A DNA stretch of 64,000 bases from Achromobacter sp. Bel (GTDB lineage Bacteria; Pseudomonadota; Gammaproteobacteria; Burkholderiales; Burkholderiaceae_B), in contig NZ_JABBJN010000004.1 of NCBI RefSeq assembly GCF_012928505.1, positions 124,001 through 188,000 on the forward strand, written 5' to 3'. Of this stretch, positions 26,472 to 34,902 are shown piece by piece (within the stretch, counting starts at the first letter, position 1; each line of letters begins with the position of its first letter). Position numbers and translations under genes: made by a program. The notes below the pieces were generated by a model. That model was not told the DNA's origin. It was given only the letters and a program-made list of their open reading frames with translations, and searched no databases.

Positions 26472-27434
26472 ATGACCTTGCCGACCTCTGTTCCCTGCCT
26501 TCATCCCGTATCTGCTGCGGGCGTGACCTTGGGCGTTGACCATGAAACTGCCTACCGCTACGACTCGCCGGTGGAACTGGCGCACCATTTGGGCTATCTG
26601 CGCCCGTGGGCCGACGCCTGCCAGGTGGTGGAGGACTACGCGCTGACCGTCACGCCCGAGCCGTCCGATTTCAGTGAAACCATCGACGGGTTCGGCAATA
26701 GCCGCTGCATGTTCGCGTTGGTCGCGCCGCATGAATCGTTGACGGTGCGGGCGACCAGCCGCGTCACCGTCCATGCCCGTTTCGACGGCCTGGATCCGGC
26801 GGCGGGGTTGTCCTGGGAGGCCGCGGCAGAGCGCCTGCGCTACGACCCCGCCGTGCCGTTCGCGCCCGAGGTCGAATTCACGTTCCCGTCTACCTATGTG
26901 CCGCTGCACGTGGAGCTTCGGGAATACGCCTTGCTGTCGTTCACCCCGGGCAGGCCGGTGGCCGAGGCCGCGATCGACCTGATGCATCGCATCCACGCCG
27001 ACTTCAGCTACCAGCCGGCGCATACGCAGGTGTCCACGCCCGTTCTGCAGACGTTTCAGGAACGGGTGGGCGTGTGCCAGGATTTCGCACATGTGATGAT
27101 CGGCTGCCTGCGGGCGATCGGGTTGCCGGCGCGCTACGTCAGCGGCTACTTGATGTCGCAGCCGCCGCCGGGACAGCCCAGGTTGATCGGGGCGGACGCC
27201 TCGCACGCCTGGGTCTCGGTGCATTGCGCCGGCGTGCCGGCGCATGCGGGATGGGTGGATCTGGACCCCACCAACGACGTGGTGCCGGGCACGGCGCACG
27301 TCATCCTGGCCTATGGCCGGGACTATGGCGACGTCACGCCCTTGCGCGGCGTGATACGGGGTGGGGGCCACGAACTGGATGTACGGGTGACGGTCGCGCC
27401 TATCGACGAATTTCCTACGAGGACGGACGCATGA
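26472..27434 (+). CDS. Transglutaminase-family protein with intact triad
   Basis: 320 residues with the bacterial transglutaminase N-terminal domain (LGVDHETAYRYDSPVELAHH, about 17-115) and the core (about 160-290). The triad is complete: Cys202 in VGVCQDFAHVMIGCLRAIG, His245 in DASHAWVSVH and Asp263 or Asp265 in WVDLDPTND. It would act as an amidase, peptidase or transamidase on the product of the ATP-grasp/DUF2126 enzymes. The ATG at 26472 is used because longer frames run inside the ATP-grasp gene. Its stop overlaps the next ATG as ATGA. Confidence 0.9.
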   Translation: MTLPTSVPCLHPVSAAGVTLGVDHETAYRYDSPVELAHHLGYLRPWADACQVVEDYALTVTPEPSDFSETIDGFGNSRCMFALVAPHESLTVRATSRVTVHARFDGLDPAAGLSWEAAAERLRYDPAVPFAPEVEFTFPSTYVPLHVELREYALLSFTPGRPVAEAAIDLMHRIHADFSYQPAHTQVSTPVLQTFQERVGVCQDFAHVMIGCLRAIGLPARYVSGYLMSQPPPGQPRLIGADASHAWVSVHCAGVPAHAGWVDLDPTNDVVPGTAHVILAYGRDYGDVTPLRGVIRGGGHELDVRVTVAPIDEFPTRTDA

Positions 27435-28591
27435 GTTATTTCTTCGACGCGATCAACCGCCAGCTGCGCGCCCCGAAACGCCAGCGCGTGCGGCACGCCC
27501 GCGCGAAGGCATTCCAATGCGTATGTGGCCAGCCGATTTTTTTTTCCAACACCGAATGCCTGAACTGCCACCGGCAACTGGGCTTCGACCCCAAGCGCGG
27601 CCATGTGCTGGCCCTGGACGAAGGGACTACGCCGGGCTCGTGGCGGGAATCGGGCAGGGCACGCGGCAAGACTTACAAACGCTGCGCGAATTTCACCCTG
27701 CCGGCCCTGTGCAATTGGCTGTTGCCGGCGCATTCGCCCGATACGCTGTGCACCGCGTGCAGCTTGAACCGCACGATCCCGGACCTGTCCGTGCCGGAAA
27801 ACGGCCCGCTGTGGTTCAAGGTGGAAGCCGCCAAGCGCCAGATGATCGCGCAGTTGATGACCCTGGGCCTGCCCATCCTCCGTTCCCAGGAACCTGAGGA
27901 CGGCGGCCTGGCCTTCGATCTGCTGGCGCCCGGTGCCGATGGCGCGCCGCTGTTGACGGGCCATGCGAAGGGCCTGATCACCATCAACGTGCTGGAGGCC
28001 GACGACGCCTACCGCGTGAAGGTGCGCGAAGACATGCGGGAGCCGTACCGGACCTTGCTGGGCCATTTCCGCCACGAGATCGGTCACTACTACTGGGATC
28101 AGCTGATTGCGGGCAGCCCGTGGCTGGAGCCGTTCCGCCAGGTGTTCGGCGACGAACAGGCCGATTACGCGCAGGCCCTGCAACGCAACTATGAACAGGG
28201 GCCGCCCGCGGATTGGGACGTGCATTTCATCAGCACCTATGCGTCCTGCCACCCGTGGGAAGACTGGGCGGAAACCTGGGCGCACTACCTGCACATGATG
28301 GATACGCTGGATACCGCCATCAGCTTCGGTGTCACGCGGATGGCCGTCGAGCAGTCCTACGAGCCATTCACCACTGCGTCGCTCTATGACCCGCAAGATC
28401 CCGACGGACAGGCCTTCCTGGATCTACTCAATGCCTGGGTGGCACTGACCGGCGTGTTGAACGAGCTGTCGCGCAGCATGGGGCAACGGGACTTCTACCC
28501 CTTTGTGCTGCCGACCGCGGTGGTCGGCAAGCTGCAATTCGTGCATCAGGTGGTCAAGGGGGCGTCCACCAGCCTCATTGCGCCGCGATAA
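27431..28591 (+). CDS. Zinc-ribbon plus zincin metallopeptidase of the alpha-E/ATP-grasp cluster
   Basis: 386 residues. The N-terminus has a zinc ribbon (C30-x-C32, then C43-x2-C46) and further CxxC-type positions at LCTACS. The catalytic domain has HEIGH (His215, Glu216, His219), and WEDWAETW around 277-281 probably supplies the third Glu ligand, as in zincins. Members accompany CP-ATP-grasp, alpha-E and transglutaminase genes and presumably trim the peptide product. It is coupled to the preceding transglutaminase by ATGA. Nine consecutive T residues (27537-27545) encode the ribbon loop. The 3' end overlaps the convergent LysR gene by 46 bp. Confidence 0.9.
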   Translation: MSYFFDAINRQLRAPKRQRVRHARAKAFQCVCGQPIFFSNTECLNCHRQLGFDPKRGHVLALDEGTTPGSWRESGRARGKTYKRCANFTLPALCNWLLPAHSPDTLCTACSLNRTIPDLSVPENGPLWFKVEAAKRQMIAQLMTLGLPILRSQEPEDGGLAFDLLAPGADGAPLLTGHAKGLITINVLEADDAYRVKVREDMREPYRTLLGHFRHEIGHYYWDQLIAGSPWLEPFRQVFGDEQADYAQALQRNYEQGPPADWDVHFISTYASCHPWEDWAETWAHYLHMMDTLDTAISFGVTRMAVEQSYEPFTTASLYDPQDPDGQAFLDLLNAWVALTGVLNELSRSMGQRDFYPFVLPTAVVGKLQFVHQVVKGASTSLIAPR

Positions 28592-29502
28592 GGCTCTGCC
28601 GCCGTCATCTGCGCCAGCACTTCCCGTAACATCGCTTGCACAATCTTCACGGCCTGCGTCATGGGGCGACTGGACGCGGTGGCGAGCATCAGGCGGGTGG
28701 ACAGGCCCGGATGCGTGATGCGGCGGGCGATCAGCTGGCCGGCGGCGACTTCCTTGATGACCGCGGGCAGGCCCAGCACGGTATGGGCCAGGCCTTCGGC
28801 CACGATCTCCTTCATCAGCTCCAGCGCGTCGATTTCAAACGCCACGGTAAGCGGCATGTCCGCCTGCGTGGCGGCATGCTCCAGCGTGCGGCGCAGGCCA
28901 TGGTTGCGCGTGGGCAGCACCAGCGGCAGGTCGCGCAATTGGTCGAATTCGATGGACGCCATGGCGCGCGCGGCGGGCGACAGGTTCTGCGGCGGCGACA
29001 CGAGTGCCAGGTCCAGTTCGGCCAGCGGGTCCACCGCGATATGCTGCGAACGCCGCGCGTCGTGCAGCACGGCGATATCCACGCGGGCGTTGGTCAGCCA
29101 TTCGTGCACATAACCGCTGTAACCGGTGATGATGTTCAACTGGATGCGCGGGTGCCGCTTCCAGACTTCGGCCACCAGGCGCGTGCCGACCATGTGGCAC
29201 AGCGTCGGCGTCAGGCCCAGCGTGACCTGGCCGGACGGCGACTTCTGGTCGTTGTGGAATTCGGTGACCACGTGGTCCATCTGCCGCAACAGCGGCCGCA
29301 GCCGGTCCAGCAGCTTTTCGCCGTCGGGCGTCAGCGACACGCCGCGGCCGTTGCGATAGAGCAGGGCGCAGCCGCATTCGTCTTCCAGCTTCCTGACCTG
29401 CCGGCCCAGCGCCGATTGGGCGATGCCCAGCACGGAAGCCGCTTTTGAAAAGCTGCCCTGATCGGCGACGTGGATCAGGTTTTCGATCTTGCGTAGGTCC
29501 AT
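28546..29502 (-). CDS. LysR-family transcriptional regulator
   Basis: 318 residues. The N-terminal winged helix-turn-helix (about 1-60) reads FSKAASVLGIAQSALGRQVRKLE. The periplasmic-binding-like effector domain spans about 90-300. It is divergent from the ThDP-enzyme gene starting at 29653 with 150 bp between them, the classic LysR arrangement, so that gene is its likely target. Its last 15 codons overlap the end of the convergent metallopeptidase gene. Confidence 0.92.
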   Translation of the reverse strand: MDLRKIENLIHVADQGSFSKAASVLGIAQSALGRQVRKLEDECGCALLYRNGRGVSLTPDGEKLLDRLRPLLRQMDHVVTEFHNDQKSPSGQVTLGLTPTLCHMVGTRLVAEVWKRHPRIQLNIITGYSGYVHEWLTNARVDIAVLHDARRSQHIAVDPLAELDLALVSPPQNLSPAARAMASIEFDQLRDLPLVLPTRNHGLRRTLEHAATQADMPLTVAFEIDALELMKEIVAEGLAHTVLGLPAVIKEVAAGQLIARRITHPGLSTRLMLATASSRPMTQAVKIVQAMLREVLAQMTAAEPYRGAMRLVDAPLTT

Positions 29503-29652
29503 CCCGGGTCTGCGGGCGGGGGCGCGCCGCTGTCTCTAGTGTGCGTTTCTTGTATATCTGATTGCCAGAGTATGCCTAGTCGGCCCCGCCTTGCCAATCT
29601 AGAATTTCCGGGAGTCGACCCAGACTTCCAACCCTGAATCCAGACGCCGCCC

Positions 29653-31344
29653 ATGACCGTATCCGCCGAATCGAACACGTCCTCCCACGCCTTGCTGAAG
29701 GTGTTCGCCGCCAATGGCATCGACCGCGTTTTCGTGGTGCCGGGCGAAAGTTATCTGGGGGTGCTGGACGCCTTGCATGATTTTCCCGGGATCGATGTGG
29801 TGACATGCCGCCACGAGAGTGGCGCGGCGTTCATGGCGGGCGCCGATGCGCGGCTGACCGGGCGGCCGGGCGTGGCGATGGTGTCGCGCGGGCCGGGCGC
29901 GACCAATGCGTCCATCGGCGTGCACGCCGCGCAGCAGGACGGCGTGCCGATGATCCTGCTGATCGGCCAGGTGCCGAAGCAGGACGTGCGCAAGGAAGCG
30001 TTCCAGGAGATCGACTATCAGAAGATGTTCGGATCGATGGCCAAATGGGTGGGCGAGGTGTCCACGCCCGAGGACCTGGCGGCGGCGGCCTTCAAGGCGA
30101 TCCGTGTCGCGATGTCGGGCACGCCGGGCCCGGTGGTGCTGGTGGTGCCGGAAGACGTGCAGCAGGCCGCCGTGCCGCAACCCGTCTGGGTCGCTGCGCC
30201 CGAGAGCGCCGCGCAGCCGGCCCCCGGCACGCTGGAGCGCATCCACGGACTGTTGGCGCAGGCACGCCGGCCCTTGATCATCGCGGGTGGCGCGTTCAAC
30301 CGGCCCGACGGGCGCTGTGCGTTGCGACGGCTGGCCGAACGGCATACGGTGCCGGTGGCGGTGTCGTTTCGCCAGCACGACCTTTTTCCCAACACCCACG
30401 CGCTATACGCCGGCGACCTGGATCTGGTGACGCCTGCTGCGCAGGTCGCCGCGTTCGATTCCAGCGATTTGATCCTGGCTCTGGGTACGCGCCTGGGCGA
30501 TATCACGACCCAGGGCTATACATTCCCGGCGCACCCCAAGCCGGCGCAGGCGCTGGTGCATTGCTATCCCGACCCGCACATCGTGAACCAGCATTTCGCC
30601 GCGGATGTCGGGTTGGTGGCGGATCCGGCGGCGACTGCCCACGCCCTGGCGAACCTGCCGGCAACGGGGCAGGGCCTGGGGCGAGACGACTGGGCGGCCT
30701 CGTTGCGGGCCATCCAGCAGCGGACTGCCGCCTGGCCGGACCCCGTTGCGGCCGACGGCGTGCCGTTTGTGTCGGTGGTGCGGGCGCTGGCGCGGCGGGC
30801 GCCCAATGATGTGGCCGTCTGCCTGGATGCGGGCACCTTTGCGGCGCCCGTGTACCGGCATTTCCCCTTCGTCTATCCGCAGCGGTTGATGGCATCGCAG
30901 TCCGGCGCCATGGGTTACGGCACGCCGGCGGCGGTCGCGACCCAACTGCGCCACCCCGACCGCAAGGTCGTATGCCTGGTGGGCGACGGCGGTTTCATGA
31001 TGACGGGCAACGAAATGGCGGCCGCGGCTGAGCGGGGCCTGCCGATCCTGTTCATCGTATCGAACAACAATTGCTACGGGTCGATCCGCCTGCATCAGGC
31101 GCGCACCTATCCTGGCCGTTACGTGGGCACAAACCTGTCCAGCCCTGACCTCACGATGATGGCGCGCGCCTTTGGCATGCAGGCCGAGTATCTGACGCGC
31201 GCGGATCAATTGGACGCCGCGATTGCGCGCGGCCTGGCGTCCGATCGCCCTTACTTCCTGGAAGTGCGGACCAGCCTGGCGGCCATCCTGCCGGCCGGCG
31301 CCAGCCATGCTGCCGGCGTGGACCTGTTGCCGCGAGGCGAGTAG
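29653..31344 (+). CDS. Thiamine-diphosphate-dependent enzyme, acetolactate-synthase-like
   Basis: 563 residues with the three-domain ThDP fold. The cofactor-activating Glu is in CRHESGAAFMAG (about residue 56). The ThDP/Mg motif is GDGGFMMTGNEMAAAAERG through the Asn run near 475. A central domain lies between about 195 and 330. It is not a typical biosynthetic IlvB, as no small subunit gene is nearby. It is a close paralogue of the ThDP enzyme at 36169-37881: both read PGESYL, GPGATNASIGVH and EAFQEIDY. A 2-oxoacid decarboxylase or ligase in a catabolic path is likely. It is probably controlled by the divergent LysR protein. Confidence 0.87.
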   Translation: MTVSAESNTSSHALLKVFAANGIDRVFVVPGESYLGVLDALHDFPGIDVVTCRHESGAAFMAGADARLTGRPGVAMVSRGPGATNASIGVHAAQQDGVPMILLIGQVPKQDVRKEAFQEIDYQKMFGSMAKWVGEVSTPEDLAAAAFKAIRVAMSGTPGPVVLVVPEDVQQAAVPQPVWVAAPESAAQPAPGTLERIHGLLAQARRPLIIAGGAFNRPDGRCALRRLAERHTVPVAVSFRQHDLFPNTHALYAGDLDLVTPAAQVAAFDSSDLILALGTRLGDITTQGYTFPAHPKPAQALVHCYPDPHIVNQHFAADVGLVADPAATAHALANLPATGQGLGRDDWAASLRAIQQRTAAWPDPVAADGVPFVSVVRALARRAPNDVAVCLDAGTFAAPVYRHFPFVYPQRLMASQSGAMGYGTPAAVATQLRHPDRKVVCLVGDGGFMMTGNEMAAAAERGLPILFIVSNNNCYGSIRLHQARTYPGRYVGTNLSSPDLTMMARAFGMQAEYLTRADQLDAAIARGLASDRPYFLEVRTSLAAILPAGASHAAGVDLLPRGE

Positions 31345-31370
31345 GCGGGGTGTCGCTACCTTGCGGCGAG

Positions 31371-31393
31371 CCGGCGCGCGTGGCGGGCGCCGG
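31371..31393. terminator. GC-rich hairpin between convergent genes
   Basis: CCGGCGC (31371-31377) pairs with GCGCCGG (31387-31393) around a 9-base loop, directly beside the aldolase stop codon. There is no T tract. It could slow transcription from either side. Confidence 0.3.
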
Positions 31394-32146
31394 TCAGTCC
31401 CGGTAGCCGGGGTCCTTGCGGTCCATCAGGCGCAGCATGGCGGGCCATTCCAGTTCACCGAAGGGACGACGGGTGGTCGGCTGGTACAGGTGCCAGGTTT
31501 TTTCGATGACCGCCGGCGGCGGCAGGCAAAGCTCCCGGTTGGCGCTCAGGGCGTCCACCTGTGCCTTGCAGGCCATCTCCAGCCAGTACAGGGTGTTGAA
31601 CGCCTGGGCGATGGTGGGCCCCACGGCCAGCAGGCCATGGTTGCGCAGGATCATCGCGTCGGAGGCGCCCAGGTCCGCCACCAGCCGTTCGCGCTCGTCC
31701 AGGTCGATGGCCACGCTTTCGTAGCCGTGATACGGGATCTTGGCAAAGCGCATGGCGGTCTGGGTCAGCGGCAGCAGCCCGCACTCCAAGGCCGATACCG
31801 CCATGCCGGCGCGGGTGTGCGTGTGGATCACGCACCCCACGTCGTGCCGGGCGCCATGCACCGCGCTGTGGATCACGTAGCCTGCGGCGTTGATGCCGTA
31901 TCCCGTGGTCGATGGGTCCAGGATATTGCCGGCCAGGTCGATCTTGACCAGGCTGGACGCGGTGATCTCGTCGTACATCATGCCGTACGGATTGATCAGC
32001 AGGTGATCCTCGGTGCCGGGGATGCGCGCGGTGATGTGGTTGTAGATCAGGTCGCTCATCCCGAAGTGCGATACCAATCGGTAGCAAGCGGCCAGTTGGA
32101 TGCGGGTGTCCCGTTCCTGCGGGCTCATGTCGGCGCTAGCGTGCAT
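31394..32146 (-). CDS. Class II aldolase/adducin family protein
   Basis: About 250 residues of the fuculose-aldolase-like fold. The zinc-binding H-x-H is in CVIHTHTRAGMAV and a further His in LRNHGLLAVG. It would cleave or epimerise a hydroxy-acid or sugar phosphate, or act as a decarboxylase. The ATG at 32146 lies just downstream of the Bug receptor stop (32163); an in-frame ATG at 32182 would overlap that gene. It is the last gene of the long minus-strand catabolic block. Confidence 0.85.
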   Translation of the reverse strand: MHASADMSPQERDTRIQLAACYRLVSHFGMSDLIYNHITARIPGTEDHLLINPYGMMYDEITASSLVKIDLAGNILDPSTTGYGINAAGYVIHSAVHGARHDVGCVIHTHTRAGMAVSALECGLLPLTQTAMRFAKIPYHGYESVAIDLDERERLVADLGASDAMILRNHGLLAVGPTIAQAFNTLYWLEMACKAQVDALSANRELCLPPPAVIEKTWHLYQPTTRRPFGELEWPAMLRLMDRKDPGYRD

Positions 32147-32162
32147 GGTCGTCGTGTCCTGT

Positions 32163-33191
32163 TCAGTCGGTGGCTTTGACATTGAATTCGCTGACGATGG
32201 CGCCCCACGAGTCGTATTCGGACTTCATCATGGCGCCGAAGGCGGCGGGCGTGGGCGTGGTGCGCACCTGGGCGCCCAGGTCGCCCAGCTTGTCGCGCAC
32301 GGCCGTGTCGGCCAGCACGGCGTTCATCTCGCGGGCCAGGCGGTCCTGGATGGCGGGCGGGATGCCGGCGGGCGCGATCAGGCCCAGCCAGGCGCCCATG
32401 TCGAACCCCGGGAAGCCCTGTTCGGCCACGGTCGGCACGTCGGGCAGCATCGCGACGCGCTCCGGCGTGCTGACCGCCAGGGCTTTGAGCCGCCCCGACT
32501 TCACCATGGCCAACGAGGACACCATCGTGTCGAAAGTCGCGGTGGTGCGTCCGCCGACGATGTCGGTCTGCCCCTGGCTGCTGCCCTTGTAGGGCACGTG
32601 AACCATGGTGGCGCCCGCCTTGGACAGCAGCACCGCCGTCACCAGATGGCTGGTCGTGCCGATGCCGGTGGTGGCGTAGGTCAGCTGATCGGGTTTGGCC
32701 TTCGCCGCGGCCAGGAACCCCTTCAAGTCCCGGGCGGGGTTGTTGGGGCTGACGACGAACAGGTACGGCAGCCACGTGATCAGGCCGATGGGCGCGAAAT
32801 CCTTGCGCGCGTCGTAGTTCAGGTTGCGATAAACGTGCGGGTTGATCGCCTGGGGCGCCGAGGCGCCGATCATCAGCGTGTACCCGTCTGGCTTGGCACG
32901 GGCGCCCAGGCCCGCGGCGATCGAGCCGCCCGCGCCCGGCTTGTTTTCAACGATGAACTGCTGGCCCATGCGCTGCGCCAGCCGCTCGCTCAGCATCCGG
33001 GCGACGGTGTCGGTGGCGGTGCCGGGCGGGAAGCCAACCAGGATGGTGACCGGTTTGGCGGGATAGGGGGCGTCCTGGGCCTGGGCCGTGGTGCTGGCGG
33101 CCCACAGCGGGGCGGCCGTCGCCAGCGCCAACGCCGCGGCCAGCGTGCGACGGCGAGCAAGGGCAAAGGCAAGGACGGGGGGATTGCGCAT
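32163..33191 (-). CDS. Bug-family periplasmic solute-binding protein
   Basis: A 342-residue receptor with a signal peptide ending near TTAQAQDA. Bug signatures are YPAKPVTILVGFPPGTATD, FIVENKPGAGGS and VHVPYKGSSQG. GGAGACAACC precedes the ATG. It is an orphan receptor with no TctAB permease nearby; the class II aldolase follows after 16 bp. A 211-bp gap with a strong hairpin separates it from the upstream aldehyde dehydrogenase, so this pair may form its own transcript or be a polar tail of the operon. Confidence 0.9.
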   Translation of the reverse strand: MRNPPVLAFALARRRTLAAALALATAAPLWAASTTAQAQDAPYPAKPVTILVGFPPGTATDTVARMLSERLAQRMGQQFIVENKPGAGGSIAAGLGARAKPDGYTLMIGASAPQAINPHVYRNLNYDARKDFAPIGLITWLPYLFVVSPNNPARDLKGFLAAAKAKPDQLTYATTGIGTTSHLVTAVLLSKAGATMVHVPYKGSSQGQTDIVGGRTTATFDTMVSSLAMVKSGRLKALAVSTPERVAMLPDVPTVAEQGFPGFDMGAWLGLIAPAGIPPAIQDRLAREMNAVLADTAVRDKLGDLGAQVRTTPTPAAFGAMMKSEYDSWGAIVSEFNVKATD

Positions 33192-33351
33192 GGTTGTCTC
33201 CTGTCATGTTTTTCATGGCGGGAGCGCGCTGGCGCCGGCCCGCATCGGGGCCGGCTCCTCATCCCGCCCCGATGTGTCCAAGGTGGCACAAGGGGCAAGC
33301 GGGTTCAATGGCCCGGGCGGCCAAGCAGATAGCGCGAAACGGCATGGGCGG

Positions 33352-33381
33352 GCCAGGCCGGGCGCCTGCGCCCCGGCTGGC
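33352..33381 (-). terminator. Strong imperfect hairpin downstream of the aldehyde dehydrogenase gene
   Basis: Two 14-base arms (33352-33365 and 33368-33381, 12 of 14 paired) flank a 2-base spacer in the 211-bp gap before the Bug gene. There is no T run, so factor-dependent termination or mRNA 3' protection are both possible. Confidence 0.4.
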
Positions 33382-33402
33382 TCGCGCCCCGGCGGGGCGG
33401 CG

Positions 33403-34902
33403 TTACACGGCCAGACTGATCCAGGTGGTCTTCAGGTCCGAGTACTTGTCCAGCGCGTGCAGGGACTTGTCGCGGCCGAAGCCCGACTGCTTGACGCCGC
33501 CGAAAGGCACCGTGATATCGCCGTCGGCGTAGCAGTTGATCCAGACCAGGCCCGCGCGCAGGCGGCGCGACAGCCGGTGCGCGCGCGACAGGTTCGATGT
33601 CCACAGGCCGGCGCCCAATCCATAGACCGAATCGTTGGCCAGGCGGACGGCGTCCTCCTCGGTAGCGAAGCGCTGGGCCGCGAGCACGGGGCCGAAGATC
33701 TCTTCACGCACCAGGGGGGAGTCCTGGTTGGCGCAATCGAAGATGGTGGGTTCGATGTAGTAGCCGCCCGTGGCGGTGCGGGCCTGGTTGCCGCCCATCC
33801 GCAGGCTGGCGCCGTCGGCCCGGCCGGCCGCGATGCGCGCCAGCACGCCTTGCATCTGGCGTTCGTCGACCATTGCGCCCATGGCGGTGGCGGGATCCAG
33901 CGGGTCGCCGGGCTGCAGACCGGCGGCGTAGGCGGCCACCTTGTCCATGAAGGCGTCGTAAATGCCATCCTGCACGTATAGGCGTGATCCCGCGATGCAG
34001 ACTTCGCCCTGGTTCGAAAAGATGCCCAGCGCCGCGGCCTGGGCCGCGCGGTCCAGGTCGGGGCAGTCGTCGAACACGATGTGGGGCGACTTGCCGCCGC
34101 ATTCCAGCCACACGCGCTTCAGGTTCGATTCGCCGGCGTACGTCATGAACCGCTTGCCCGTGACGGTGGATCCCGTAAAGGCCACGCAATCCACGTCCGG
34201 ATGCAGGCCCAGCGCCTGCCCGGCCACCGCGCCCAAGCCGGGCACGACGCTGAAGACGCCCGCGGGGATGCCGGCTTCCGCGGCCAGGGCCGCCAACCGG
34301 AGGGACGACAACGAGGCCTGTTCGGCCGGCTTCAGGATGACGCTATTGCCGGCGGCCAGCGCGGGCGCGACCTTCCAGGCGGCCATCATCAACGGGTAGT
34401 TCCACGGCACCACGGCCGCCACCACGCCTAGCGGTTCGCGGGTGATAGTGGCCAGCGCGTCGGGGCCGGTCGGCGCGATCTCGTCGTAGATCTTGTCGAT
34501 GGCCTCGGCGTACCAGGCATAGCAGCGCGCTGTCTCGGGCACGTCGAAGGCCAGCGCGTCGCGGATGGGCTTGCCCATGTCCAGCGTTTCCAGCAGCGCA
34601 AGTTCTTCGGTGTGCTGGCCGATCAGGGCGGCCAGCCGCAGCAGGCGTTCCTTGCGCTGGCGCGGTGCCAGCCCGCTCCAGACGCCGGCTTCGAAGGCGC
34701 GGCGCGCGGCCTCGACGGCGCGGTCCACGTCGGCCTGGCCGCAGGCGGCCACGTCGGCCAGCTTGCGGCCGTCGATGGGGCTGGACGCCGGGAACGTCGC
34801 GCCGTCGGCGGCGTTGCAATAGGCGCCGTCGATGTAGGCCTGTCCATTGAAGCGAAGTTCGGCGGCACGGGCGTGCCAGTAGGCGGAATCGTGGTGGCTC
34901 AT
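33403..34902 (-). CDS. NAD-dependent aldehyde dehydrogenase
   Basis: 499 residues, classical ALDH length. The catalytic Cys is in NQGEVCIAGSRL, the general-base Glu in WLECGGKSPH, and the cofactor turn reads FTGSTVTGKRFM. It resembles gamma-aminobutyraldehyde/betaine-type enzymes (PuuC-like), but the substrate cannot be fixed. The ATG at 34902 overlaps the stop of the M20 hydrolase gene as ATGA. It presumably oxidises an aldehyde released by the ThDP enzyme or the lyase in the same operon. Confidence 0.9.
   Translation of the reverse strand: MSHHDSAYWHARAAELRFNGQAYIDGAYCNAADGATFPASSPIDGRKLADVAACGQADVDRAVEAARRAFEAGVWSGLAPRQRKERLLRLAALIGQHTEELALLETLDMGKPIRDALAFDVPETARCYAWYAEAIDKIYDEIAPTGPDALATITREPLGVVAAVVPWNYPLMMAAWKVAPALAAGNSVILKPAEQASLSSLRLAALAAEAGIPAGVFSVVPGLGAVAGQALGLHPDVDCVAFTGSTVTGKRFMTYAGESNLKRVWLECGGKSPHIVFDDCPDLDRAAQAAALGIFSNQGEVCIAGSRLYVQDGIYDAFMDKVAAYAAGLQPGDPLDPATAMGAMVDERQMQGVLARIAAGRADGASLRMGGNQARTATGGYYIEPTIFDCANQDSPLVREEIFGPVLAAQRFATEEDAVRLANDSVYGLGAGLWTSNLSRAHRLSRRLRAGLVWINCYADGDITVPFGGVKQSGFGRDKSLHALDKYSDLKTTWISLAV

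Noticed and set aside
33284-33300. TGGCAC with a downstream GC, considered as another sigma-54 promoter
   Set aside because: The -12 element reads GGGCAAGC rather than TTGC with the required spacing, and no plus-strand gene follows.
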